Shown here: one piece after another, positions 20,562 to 27,792 of the stretch
Numbering within the stretch: the stretch's first letter is position 1
Layout of the letters: every line of letters starts with the position of its first letter
Origin: DAOTWA01 sp963702935
Lineage (GTDB): Bacteria > Chloroflexota > Anaerolineae > Anaerolineales > Anaerolineaceae
Length of the DNA stretch: 64,000 nucleotides
Assembly (NCBI GenBank): GCA_963702935.1
Contig: OY969772.1
Span: 3,596,001-3,660,000 of the forward strand
Direction of reading: 5' to 3'
The notes under the pieces: model-generated
Seen by the model: the letters and a program-made list of their open reading frames with translations, nothing else
Told to the model about the DNA's origin: nothing
The model's database searches: none
Made by a program: the position numbers and the translations under genes

Positions 20562-22002
20562 GGGTGCATCTCAATTATTTGGCGAGTAGTAAACACGATG
20601 CCACAGTTCATCAAAACGGTTACTCAAAATAGCCGTTCGTACCGGTAATAATCTTTCTGCTCCCTTTCGGCTCCATTGCATTCCTGGCCCTTTGAAACGA
20701 GCCTGGTATTGTTTGGCCCCACTTTCGATCATGCCGCTTCCAATGACCCACCCTTCCATACGCCGGTCCAGATATTCCATGCGTCTCTTATTGCTCTCAA
20801 AATAGCCTGCTTCCGTGAGTAACTCCGCTGCGTTGGCTGCGTCTTTGTTGGCCGAATCCCGGATCGTGGCTGCTATATCTTCAGCTTGGCCTTGATACAA
20901 ACGGGTTTCCTGGTCATTGAGCCAACGCTGCGCCAGGTTGGTTCCTTCACCATATAGCAACTGGGCGGCATGCGCCAGGTGAGATTTCGCATGGGACCAA
21001 TCGACCACCTGAACACTATCATAAAAGTGGTCGGAGGCTAAATTCCAGATCCAAACCGCTCCATCAGCTACCACCTGGGTATCGCCTGCCGTTGTCCAGC
21101 GTCTTCTTCTGGCTTCTGCCCACAACTTCTCCCCAAACACCTCCGGCCCACCCAGGTAAGCCACATAACTATTCTCGACGGCTTGACCCACTTCCAGTTC
21201 CTCTTGGGTGATTTCGTCCATTTTCCCCCTTTTCTCTACCCGAAAGACACTCCCAGCCTTCACTTCTTTCCAGCCTTCTTCGCGTACATTGATCATGAAC
21301 CCATCCAAACTCACCCCCAGGCGTTCAGAGCGCAGGCTTTCTCCTGGAACGACCCCTCCCCGCATTTCCACCTGCCCCGCTTGCTCGGCTTCAGCCATTT
21401 CTGCCTGACGTAATCCTTCCCCCCAGCGGTTGGCCTCGCGCCAAGCACTATTGCGCGATACATGCAGCTGTCCCACTTGCTCCAACACCTGCTCTACCCG
21501 CTCAAATGGCATCATCCCACTCAGCCAAACCACTAATTTCCCCACCCCCTCACTCATATGCTTGTCTTGTAGCCCGAGTTGTTCATCCAGGGGGAAAAAT
21601 CCTGCCTCCACATTCCGGACAGGTGTAATATCCCCGGCTGAGCTCAACTTCTCCCGCTCGAGTTTCCATCTGCCTCTCGCGCTTCCCTTTGTTCTGCATT
21701 GCTCGCCCACACTGGCTACAGCGTATCTCTTCCACTGGTTGCACCGCTTCTTGCCCACTGACCACATTCTCAATCATCGCCTGACCAAGTTCACCGCGCA
21801 ATTTCAAAACGATATCCTCGATTTGCGTCAAGCTGGGCTTTTGGTTCTCGTCTGTCCAATTCAGCAATTGCTCGATGATTTCATCGGCTTTCGCCTTTAA
21901 TTCCGTTTGCCTTTGTGCTCGGGTTTTCTTCATGACAGCAACCTCTATTAGGAGTATTACTGTCCTATTATCTCACTTCCTCCACGTTTCTGGGATGCAC
22001 CC
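20562..22002. mobile_element. insertion sequence, ISKra4 family, complete ends
   Basis: A 1441-base element beginning GGGTGCATCTCA and ending with the inverted copy TGGGATGCACCC (11 of 12 matching), flanked by an 8-base duplication. GGG ends and an 8-base duplication fit what I recall of the ISMich2-type branch of ISKra4. It directly abuts the IS1182-like element. It contains one transposase gene split over two frames. Confidence 0.85.
20571..21933 (-). CDS. ISKra4-family transposase, split by a +1 frame change at a T5C5 run
   Basis: The N-terminal 116 codons (21933-21583) encode a helical region and a zinc ribbon (CSQCGRAM and CPECGGRIFPPG). The frame for the rest (to 20571) picks up at FPLDEQLGL and continues through the catalytic core: SLDGFMINVREEGWKEVK, VVADGAVWIWN, VVDWSHAKSHL and a C-terminal IGSGMIESGAKQYQARFK. 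The frames meet at ATTTTTCCCCCTGG near 21590. Removing one C restores the usual IFPLDEQLGL continuity. This is either programmed frameshifting, known in some IS families, or the same one-base insertion error seen elsewhere in the window. The stop is 9 bases from the element end. Confidence 0.82.
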
Positions 22003-22007
22003 TTAGA

Positions 22008-22036
22008 TTGACAATTTCTGCCAATGGCTATAGAAT
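22008..22036 (+). promoter_or_regulatory. sigma-70-like promoter of tetR, abutting the IS
   Basis: TTGACA (22008-22013), a 17-base spacer and TAGAAT (22031-22036). The first three bases of the -35 box belong to the 8-base target duplication of the ISKra4-like element, so the promoter was preserved by the duplication. It originally lay back to back with the exporter promoter. Confidence 0.7.
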
Positions 22037-22041
22037 AAAAA

Positions 22042-22059
22042 ATACCGACCAGTTGGTAT
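22042..22059. promoter_or_regulatory. TetR-type operator palindrome
   Basis: ATACCGACCAGTTGGTAT is an 18-base near-perfect palindrome (8 of 9 base pairs in the two arms). It lies 5 bases after the -10 box and covers the expected transcription start. Position and form fit autoregulation by the adjacent TetR protein. Confidence 0.65.
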
Positions 22060-22079
22060 GTTTTGAGAGGAAACCATTT

Positions 22080-22683
22080 TTGGGGACACAAAAACGCAGC
22101 GAGGAAACTCGCGCAAACATCTTGAATGCCGCCGTAGCCTGCTTCGCGCGGGACGGCTACGCTGCCACCGGCGTGGCCGAGATCTGCGCTTCCGCCGGGG
22201 TCAGCAAGGGCGCGTTTTATCATCATTTTCCCAGCAAACAAGCCGTGTTTATGAAGCTGCTGGAAGACTGGCTGGGCGAGCTGGAAGCGAACCTGGCCGA
22301 GATCCGCACCGGCTCCGGCTCCATTCCGGAGAGCCTGCTGTCCATGACGGGCATGATCCAGGATGTGTTCGAAATCGGCCAGCGGGCAGCTCCCTATGTT
22401 CCTGGAGTTCTGGAGCCAGGCCAGCCGCGACCCCGAGGTGTGGAAAGCCACCATCGCTCCCTATCGCCGCTACCAGACGATCTTCGCCGGCCTGATCCAG
22501 GAGGGCATCGATGAGGGTACATTACGGCCCATCGACCCGCGCACCGGGGCCCAGGTGATCGTTTCTCTGGCGGTGGGGTTGTTCTTGCAGGGGCTGCTGG
22601 ACCCGCAGGGCGCGGATTGGAAGCAGGTCGCCAGGGACAGTTTTCAGAGTCTTGTTGGAGGGGTTGCAAGGGAGGGACGTATG
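22080..22683 (+). CDS. TetR/AcrR-family transcriptional regulator (two inserted bases)
   Basis: The N-terminal helix-turn-helix is clear: RSEETRANILNAAVACFARDG, then GVAEICASAGVSKGAFYHHF. The TTG at 22080 is chosen as start because GAGAGG lies 9 bases before it and the operator and promoter lie further upstream. The frame breaks near 22395 and 22645. Removing one G and one A respectively gives a normal ligand-binding domain (GQRQLPMFLEFWSQASRDP) and a C-terminus VLLEGLQGRDV. The stop TGA then overlaps the ATG of the next gene (ATGA). Read literally, the downstream frame fuses the TetR C-terminus to the SDR, which I judge an artefact. It probably regulates itself, the SDR genes and formerly the divergent ABC exporter. 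Confidence 0.82.
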
Positions 22684-23676
22684 ATTCTGGTAACGGGTGG
22701 AACCGGGCATATTGGCAACGTGCTGGTGCGCGAGCTGCTCGCTAAAGGGGAAAAGGTGCGCGTGCTGGTGCTGCCGGGAGACAACCTCAGCCCGCTGGAG
22801 GGGTTGGACTTCGAGCGGCTGGAAGGAGACATTCTCGATCTCAAGTCTCTCAAACGGGCTTTCAGCGGGGTGAGCGCAGTCTATCACCTGGCGGGGATGA
22901 TCACGATCATGCCTGGCAAGAACGAGCAGTTGTTCCAGGTCAACGTCCAGGGAACGCGCAACGTGGTGCAGGCCTGCCTGGAGGCGGGCGTGCAGCGCCT
23001 GGTCTACACCAGCTCGATCCACGCCATCGCGCGCACGCCGCACGGGGTAGTCATCGACGAGAGCGTCCCCTTCGACCCGGAGTCCACCCTGGGCGTCTAC
23101 GACCGCTCGAAATCCATGGCGACGCTGGCGGTGCTGGATGCGGTCAAGCAGGGGCTGGATGCGGTCATCGTTTGCCCCACCGGGGTGATCGGCCCGTACG
23201 ACTTTCGCCATTCCGAGATGGGCACGCTGATCTATAGCTGCGTCAACAGCAAGGTGCAGTTCTGCATCCAGGGCGCTTACGATTTCGTGGACGTGCGCGA
23301 CGTGGCCCGGGGCATGATCCTGGCCTGCGAAAATGGGCACAAGGGGGAGAGTTATATCCTTTCGGGCGAGCGCATCACCATAAAATCGGTGATCGATACG
23401 GTGGGGGAAGTCACCGGCACGGCCCTTGCCTGCCTGAACGTGCCCTTGTGGATGGCGCGGGGGGTGGCTTTCGTCGCGCCCACCTTCTATCGCCTCACCC
23501 GGCGCAAGCCGCACCTCACTCCCTATTCTCTGCACACGGTCACCGGCAATTCGGTGATCAGCCGGGAGAAGGCGCGCCGCGAGCTGGGGTACGACCCGCG
23601 CTCGATCCGCGAATCCATCGCGGATACCGTCCGCTGGTTCGTGGAGTCGCGTAAAAAGGCCAAGAGCGCGGAATGA
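22681..23676 (+). CDS. extended SDR: NAD(P)-dependent epimerase/reductase
   Basis: 331 residues with an N-terminal Rossmann motif (VTGGTGHIGNVLVRELL), the DxxD-region GDILDLKSL, HLAGMI, and the catalytic Ser/Tyr/Lys as YTSSIHAI and VYDRSK. This fits the dihydroflavonol-reductase or 3-beta-HSD-like branch of extended SDRs, which act on ketones or aldehydes of varied size. A strong AGGGAGG site lies 7 bases before the ATG. It overlaps tetR by the ATGA and the next SDR by 4 bases, so the three form one operon. The substrate is unknown; a hydrophobic or lipid substrate is only a guess. Confidence 0.85.
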   Translation: MILVTGGTGHIGNVLVRELLAKGEKVRVLVLPGDNLSPLEGLDFERLEGDILDLKSLKRAFSGVSAVYHLAGMITIMPGKNEQLFQVNVQGTRNVVQACLEAGVQRLVYTSSIHAIARTPHGVVIDESVPFDPESTLGVYDRSKSMATLAVLDAVKQGLDAVIVCPTGVIGPYDFRHSEMGTLIYSCVNSKVQFCIQGAYDFVDVRDVARGMILACENGHKGESYILSGERITIKSVIDTVGEVTGTALACLNVPLWMARGVAFVAPTFYRLTRRKPHLTPYSLHTVTGNSVISREKARRELGYDPRSIRESIADTVRWFVESRKKAKSAE

Positions 23677-24476
23677 GTAGCGCTTCTCCATTGGAGCCAA
23701 GAATAGCCGTGGTCACCGGCGCTTCAAGCGGGATCGGCGCCGCCACGGCGCGTAAATTGGCCGCGCAAGGGATGCGGGTGGTGTTGGTCGCCCGGCGCGA
23801 GGAGCGCTTGAGCGAGCTTGCCGGCCAGATTCGTGAGCAGGGGGGAGAGGCGCTGGCTTGCCCCGCGGACCTGAGCGAAGAGTTCCAACGCGCGGCGCTG
23901 TTCGCGCGGGTCATGGAGACTTACGGTCGCGTGGACGTGCTGGTCAACGACGCCGGCTTTGGCTGGTACGGCTACAGCGCGCAGATGCCCTGGGAGCTGG
24001 CCCGGCAAATGATCGCCCTGAACATCTCGGCCGGCGTTCAATTAACGCTGTCCTGCTTGCCGGTCATGCTCGAGCAGGGCGGAGGGTCGATCGTGAACGT
24101 CGGCTCGATGGTGGGGGACCTTCCCAGCCAGGGGGTGGCGGCTTACGCCGCCAGCAAGTCTTACCTGAACGCTTATTCCACCGCGCTGTATCGTGAGCTG
24201 AGAGGCACGCCCGTGCACGTCAGCCTGGTCAAGCCCGGCCCGGTCAAGACCGAGTTCTTCGACAGCGCGGCGGGGCTGTCCTCCGGGCGGCGCATCCCCG
24301 CCGAGCGCTTTGCGGTGTCCCCGGAAAAGGTCGCGGATTGCATCTGGAGCGTCATCCGCCGGCCCCGCCGGGTGGCCTACGTGCCGGGGGTCGTGGCGAT
24401 CACGCCCTGGGTGGAGCTGGGCTTTGCCTGGCTGATCGACCGGCTGGGGCCTCTGTTGCTGAGGGTTCCTGGCTAG
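23673..24476 (+). CDS. classical SDR oxidoreductase
   Basis: 267 residues with the cofactor motif TGASSGIGAATA, NDAGFGWYG (NAG-type motif), VNVGSM (catalytic Ser region) and YAASKSYLNAYS (Tyr-x3-Lys). The C-terminal ~40 residues are hydrophobic (TPWVELGFAWLIDRLGPLLL), as in the DltE/YqjQ-type SDRs that touch membranes. The start overlaps the previous stop (ATGA). Arg-rich stretches in the first beta-alpha unit (VARREER) suggest NADPH preference. Confidence 0.85.
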   Translation: MSSASPLEPRIAVVTGASSGIGAATARKLAAQGMRVVLVARREERLSELAGQIREQGGEALACPADLSEEFQRAALFARVMETYGRVDVLVNDAGFGWYGYSAQMPWELARQMIALNISAGVQLTLSCLPVMLEQGGGSIVNVGSMVGDLPSQGVAAYAASKSYLNAYSTALYRELRGTPVHVSLVKPGPVKTEFFDSAAGLSSGRRIPAERFAVSPEKVADCIWSVIRRPRRVAYVPGVVAITPWVELGFAWLIDRLGPLLLRVPG

Positions 24477-24497
24477 AATCAGGGAATTCGTTCCCGC

Positions 24498-24884
24498 TCA
24501 ATAGGGGCGGGTGATGCGATGGCCGGCGGCGGATAAGGCCGCCAGGGCTTTTTCCAGATCCCTGGTTTTTACCAGCAGATAATCCGTGTCGAAGGTGGAG
24601 ACGGCGAAGAGGCTGACTCCCGCCTGAGCCAGGCTTGCCGACAGCGAAGCCAGGATGCCCACCAGGGAAAAATCCAGCGGCCCGGCCACTCCCAGGCAGC
24701 TCCAGCCCCGCTCACAGGGCACCCCGGGAGGGACGAATCTCTCCGCGCACACGATCGAAAGCTCGTCAGGCGTGCGTACCAGCGCGTAGAATTGGCCTTG
24801 CTGGCCCCAATCGGGCTGGGGAGCGTCTTGCTTCAGGCGGCACACGGCAAAGTCGCCCTTCAACAGGAAAAGGGAAAGGGGCAT
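24498..24884 (-). CDS. ACT-domain protein
   Basis: 128 residues. An N-terminal half with a short beta-rich region (YALVRTPDELSIVCAE) is followed by a tandem ACT-like region (GVAGPLDFSLVGILASLSASLAQAGVSLFAVSTFDTDYLLVK). This matches the small CASTOR/ACT_7-type proteins that bind amino acids. It is convergent with the SDR operon and 30 bases downstream of the PH/SHOCT gene on the same strand. It probably acts as an amino-acid sensor; the target is unknown. Confidence 0.75.
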   Translation of the reverse strand: MPLSLFLLKGDFAVCRLKQDAPQPDWGQQGQFYALVRTPDELSIVCAERFVPPGVPCERGWSCLGVAGPLDFSLVGILASLSASLAQAGVSLFAVSTFDTDYLLVKTRDLEKALAALSAAGHRITRPY

Positions 24885-24914
24885 TCTGGCTCTCCGGTCG
24901 GGCGGCGGGGCGGC

Positions 24915-25544
24915 TTACAGCTTGGCGAGCAGCTCCGCCTTCTTCTGCTGGAATTCTTCGTCGGTGAGGATGCCGCGCTGGCGCAGCACGTCCAGTTGGC
25001 CGATCAGGGCCGGAACGTTGGCGGGCTGATCCCCGGCCGGGCCGGTTTCACCGCGATCCAGCTTTTCCTTGGCGTTCAACAGGGCCGTCTTGAATTTGAT
25101 CGGCCTCTCGATGCGCTTGAACAGGTTGACGCCCAGCTCGCTGGCGGTCAGGATCTCGATATCGCCGTAGTTGAACAGACGCCCCAGGAGGGTCTGGTTC
25201 ATCTTGACGTCGTTGACTTTCTCCAGGGAAGAATCGACCACGCTCTTGTTGAACAGCCCGGCGATCTGGATGACGCGCCGGTTGGTGACGATGTATTCGT
25301 GGTTCGACCAGGAGAGCACATCCTTCGCCAGACTGAGAAGCGGCAGGATCAGCAGGAAATATCCCAGAAGGATGAGGAGGTTATTTAACAGGTAGATGTA
25401 AGACAGGGTCACGGCGGTGACGATGGCCAGGCAGATCAAGATCTCGACGAAGATTTCCCGAAAGAGGATGAACCAGTGCTGGCGCGTACCCATGATGATT
25501 TCTTCGCGCTCTCCCAGCAGGCTGTTGAGATAATGGTTTTTCAT
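24915..25544 (-). CDS. bacterial PH-domain membrane protein with C-terminal SHOCT motif
   Basis: 209 residues. Two hydrophobic helices (residues ~25-50 and 55-75) are followed by a bPH2 domain (NHEYIVTNRRVIQIAGLF, SLEKVNDVKMNQTLLGRLFNYGDIEI). A linker leads to a SHOCT helix-turn at the C-terminus (IGQLDVLRQRGILTDEEFQQKK), which is the usual short oligomerisation motif. AGGAGGG lies 6 bases before the ATG. Such proteins sit on the cytoplasmic membrane face; the function is not established. Confidence 0.85.
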   Translation of the reverse strand: MKNHYLNSLLGEREEIIMGTRQHWFILFREIFVEILICLAIVTAVTLSYIYLLNNLLILLGYFLLILPLLSLAKDVLSWSNHEYIVTNRRVIQIAGLFNKSVVDSSLEKVNDVKMNQTLLGRLFNYGDIEILTASELGVNLFKRIERPIKFKTALLNAKEKLDRGETGPAGDQPANVPALIGQLDVLRQRGILTDEEFQQKKAELLAKL

Positions 25545-25672
25545 CGAAATACCCTCCTAAAAACACATTGAAAACGTGCTTGCGCTAAAGAAATTAGGCT
25601 AATTGAGAACGCGGCTCAATGCGATTCTTCTTTGGCGTTGGCGGCCTAACTCTTGCTGCCAATTTCTACCAT

Positions 25673-25822
25673 TTAAATCTGCACCTGGTAACGCTTTCCC
25701 TCCAGCTCCATTTTGGCGTTGGCGTAATAACCGCGAGAGCCGGTCTTGAAGTCCTTGGGTGGGACGGTAAGCAGGGCAAGCGTCTGGCCTTTTTCATCTT
25801 TCAATTCGGCTACGATCAGCAT
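25673..25822 (-). CDS. 49-residue hypothetical protein
   Basis: My translation gives MLIVAELKDEKGQTLALL through to MELEGKRYQVQI, then TAA. A ribosome-binding site, AAAGGTGAG, lies 6 bases before the ATG. The sequence is regular and soluble, with an alternating beta-like pattern and a central KTGSRGYYANAK turn, so it looks like a real small beta-sheet protein. I do not recognise the family. It lies between the PH/SHOCT gene and a methyltransferase, all on the minus strand. Confidence 0.7.
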   Translation of the reverse strand: MLIVAELKDEKGQTLALLTVPPKDFKTGSRGYYANAKMELEGKRYQVQI

Positions 25823-25848
25823 GGTTTCTCACCTTTCAATGAAAGCAT

Positions 25849-26424
25849 CTAAAACGTTGGCCGGCGGGCTGCCAGGCTGGCGACGGCCCGGCGGTTCCCG
25901 TGGTCGCTATTCACCCAGCCTTCGCGGTAGACCAGGATATCCCAATCCTGGAAAGCCGCGCGCAGCTCGCCTGGCTCCAGGAGGTACTGGGGGTCGATCT
26001 CCCCCTTGACGGCGAGCATATCCTGGGTGAAAGTCTCGATGAGCAGCAGGCCGCCCGGCTTGAGAATGCGCCGGTAGGCGCTCCATAGCTCGCGCTGCAA
26101 GTAGTAAAAGTTCAGGACGACGTCGAAGGTATCGCCGGGCAGGCAGAAGTGGTTCAGGTCGGCAACCACCGCCATCAGCTCGGGCCAACGCGCTTTCGCC
26201 CAGCCTACGGCGACGGCGGAAACGTCTACGCCCACCACCTGAAGGCCGCGCTCCAGCAAGTACGCGGCGTTCGTGCCCGGCCCCATGGCCACGTCCAGCG
26301 CCAGGCCGCCAACGGGCAGCCGGCCGGCGTTCTCGACCAGGAGGGGGCGCGGCGACCGGGAGCGGGATTGGAGATCCTGGCGGTAGCGTTCATCCCAACG
26401 GTGCGCGTCACTCGGCGTCATCAT
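25849..26424 (-). CDS. class I SAM-dependent methyltransferase
   Basis: 191 residues, TehB/UbiE-like size. Motif I is ALDVAMGPGTNAAYL, the acidic motif II is VVGVDVSAVAV, motif IV is FDVVLNFYYL, and post-motif ILKPGGLLLIETFT is present. The glycine-rich loop is GPGTN. The substrate cannot be read from sequence; small-molecule or metalloid methyltransferases of this size are common. It is on the same strand as its neighbours, with 26 bases to the next gene. Confidence 0.82.
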   Translation of the reverse strand: MMTPSDAHRWDERYRQDLQSRSRSPRPLLVENAGRLPVGGLALDVAMGPGTNAAYLLERGLQVVGVDVSAVAVGWAKARWPELMAVVADLNHFCLPGDTFDVVLNFYYLQRELWSAYRRILKPGGLLLIETFTQDMLAVKGEIDPQYLLEPGELRAAFQDWDILVYREGWVNSDHGNRRAVASLAARRPTF

Positions 26425-26502
26425 GATTATGATTTTACCATTTCATGCTCTTCTCGGAGAGTGATGTGGCCATGTCGTCTGTGTGGGGCGCTTCGCCGGT
26501 GG

Positions 26503-27642
26503 TCACGCCTTTGTGCTCCCGGAGATTTCCCACAGGATGATCTCCGGGGGGCAGAGAAAGCGCACGCGTGGGGCGCCTGCGCCCTCCATGCCGATGCCGC
26601 GCGTGACGTACAGGGTGAGCCCCTCCAGGTTGACCCGCCCGGCCTCGAAGCGCTTGCCGTACAGTGAGCCGGTAAACAAGGCCCCGTAGAAGGGCAGGCG
26701 CACCTGGCCGCCGTGGGTGTGGCCCGAAAGCTGCAAATCGACGCCGGCTTCGGCGGCCTGAGGCGCCAGGTCGGGCGTATGGTAGAGCAAGAGGGTGAAG
26801 TGCTCGGGCTTTTCGGCGAGCAGGGATTTCAAGCGCGGGCCGTCCAGGAAGGGCTTGTGCGAACAGGTCAGTCCGATCAGGTCGACGGGCTGGCCCTCGA
26901 AGGAAATCGTGACGCGCTCGTCCTTCAGCCAGCGTAGCGGCAGGCCGTCCAGGATGTGGGGGACCGCCTCAGGGAGGTCCACGGCCGGGCTGCCGGTCAC
27001 GGCAAATACCCCCAGCGGAGCGGCCCACTCTTTCAGGATTTCACGTACTTCTTCCACAGCCTGCGGGTCTTCACGGTAGGAAAGGTTGAGGAAATCCCCT
27101 GAAAACAGGATCAGGTCGGGCGAAAGCTCTTTGATCATGCGGTTCAAGCGCCGCTCGCGCCCGGTCACGCGCTCCACGTGGATGTCGCCCAGGTGCAGCA
27201 CGCGCAAGGTGCGCCCCGCTGCGAGCTTGTTGGTGACCAGCTTTTGGCGGGTGAGGGTCAGGCGATGCGGCTCGATCCAGAAGCCGTAGACGACCAGGAG
27301 CGTGCCCACGATCTGAGCCGGCAAGGCCACGGCCAGCGGGAGCAGCGCCATCACGGCGCGTGCGACCGATAGGATCAGCACCGGCGGCTGGGGCGGGCCG
27401 TAAGATTTGCCCGCGCGGGGCAACAGACCCACCAGGAGCCAATCCAGCAGCATGAAGCCCCACAAGCCGAAGGAGAACAGCCAGTGGGCGCGGGTGACCA
27501 GGATCGCCAGGCCCAGGAGCAAGGCTCCAAAGAGCGGCAGGGGGATCCTGTCGATGATTTCGGCTACGTGCAGGACGACGTCAAAGGTGTTGCCGGTCGT
27601 TCCGGGGAAATAACGTCTATTGGTAAAATCGGGTTCTGCCAT
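26503..27642 (-). CDS. membrane-anchored metallophosphoesterase with altered GNHD motif
   Basis: Calcineurin-like phosphoesterase. The first ~150 residues contain several hydrophobic helices. The catalytic domain then has GDIHVER (motif 1), SGDFLN (motif 2), LYHTPD and SGHTHGGQVRLP (final metal-binding motif). The usual GNH(D/E) motif reads TGSPAVD, so the Asn ligand and the catalytic His are missing. The best start is the ATG at 27642 (MAEPDF). An ATG further upstream lies inside the kinase remnant and adds unrelated residues. The YkoQ/YaeI family acts on phosphate esters at the membrane; activity here is uncertain because of the lost motif. Confidence 0.75.
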   Translation of the reverse strand: MAEPDFTNRRYFPGTTGNTFDVVLHVAEIIDRIPLPLFGALLLGLAILVTRAHWLFSFGLWGFMLLDWLLVGLLPRAGKSYGPPQPPVLILSVARAVMALLPLAVALPAQIVGTLLVVYGFWIEPHRLTLTRQKLVTNKLAAGRTLRVLHLGDIHVERVTGRERRLNRMIKELSPDLILFSGDFLNLSYREDPQAVEEVREILKEWAAPLGVFAVTGSPAVDLPEAVPHILDGLPLRWLKDERVTISFEGQPVDLIGLTCSHKPFLDGPRLKSLLAEKPEHFTLLLYHTPDLAPQAAEAGVDLQLSGHTHGGQVRLPFYGALFTGSLYGKRFEAGRVNLEGLTLYVTRGIGMEGAGAPRVRFLCPPEIILWEISGSTKA

Positions 27643-27781
27643 GGTTTTCAGATCGAATCCTATTGATAATAAACAGATCGGGGCCGCTCCTGGCAAATCC
27701 CAACGCCCGGCCGCGTTCGTCTGCGACGAGGATATGGGTTTTACTGCCCCCCAGGTCGCCCCCTAAAAAGTAAGGCGCCAC
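27617..27781 (-). pseudogene. remnant of a BadF/BadG-type sugar kinase (5' end only)
   Basis: The GTG at 27781, with AGGAAGG 6 bases upstream, opens a frame reading VAPYFLGGDLGGSKTHILV and ADERGRALGFARSGP. This is the phosphate-1 region and first strands of an N-acetylglucosamine-kinase-like BadF/BadG ATPase. After about 32 residues the similarity stops and the frame ends at 27617, inside the start of the metallophosphoesterase gene. The rest of the ~300-residue kinase is gone, apparently through a deletion that joined its 5' end to the next gene. It directly follows GH4 (11 bases), where a cognate sugar kinase would be expected. Confidence 0.65.
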
Positions 27782-27792
27782 CGTGGGCCTTC

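Larger units (their letters stand above)
20554..22010. repeat. 8-base target-site duplication TTAGATTG flanking the ISKra4-like element
   Basis: TTAGATTG occurs at 20554-20561 and again at 22003-22010, immediately outside the GGGTGCATC ends of the element. The left copy overlaps the right TTTA duplication (20553-20556) of the neighbouring IS. Removing both elements and one copy of each duplication gives a single clean empty site reading CCCTTTAGATTGACAATT. Confidence 0.85.

Noticed and set aside
22363..23676. TetR-SDR fusion protein
   Set aside because: Two single-base removals restore a normal TetR ending at an ATGA overlap, and the SDR has its own strong ribosome-binding site, so the fusion is best explained as sequence error.
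22522..23700. 392-codon minus-strand frame over the SDR gene
   Set aside because: Antisense shadow of a clear SDR; composition is artefactual.
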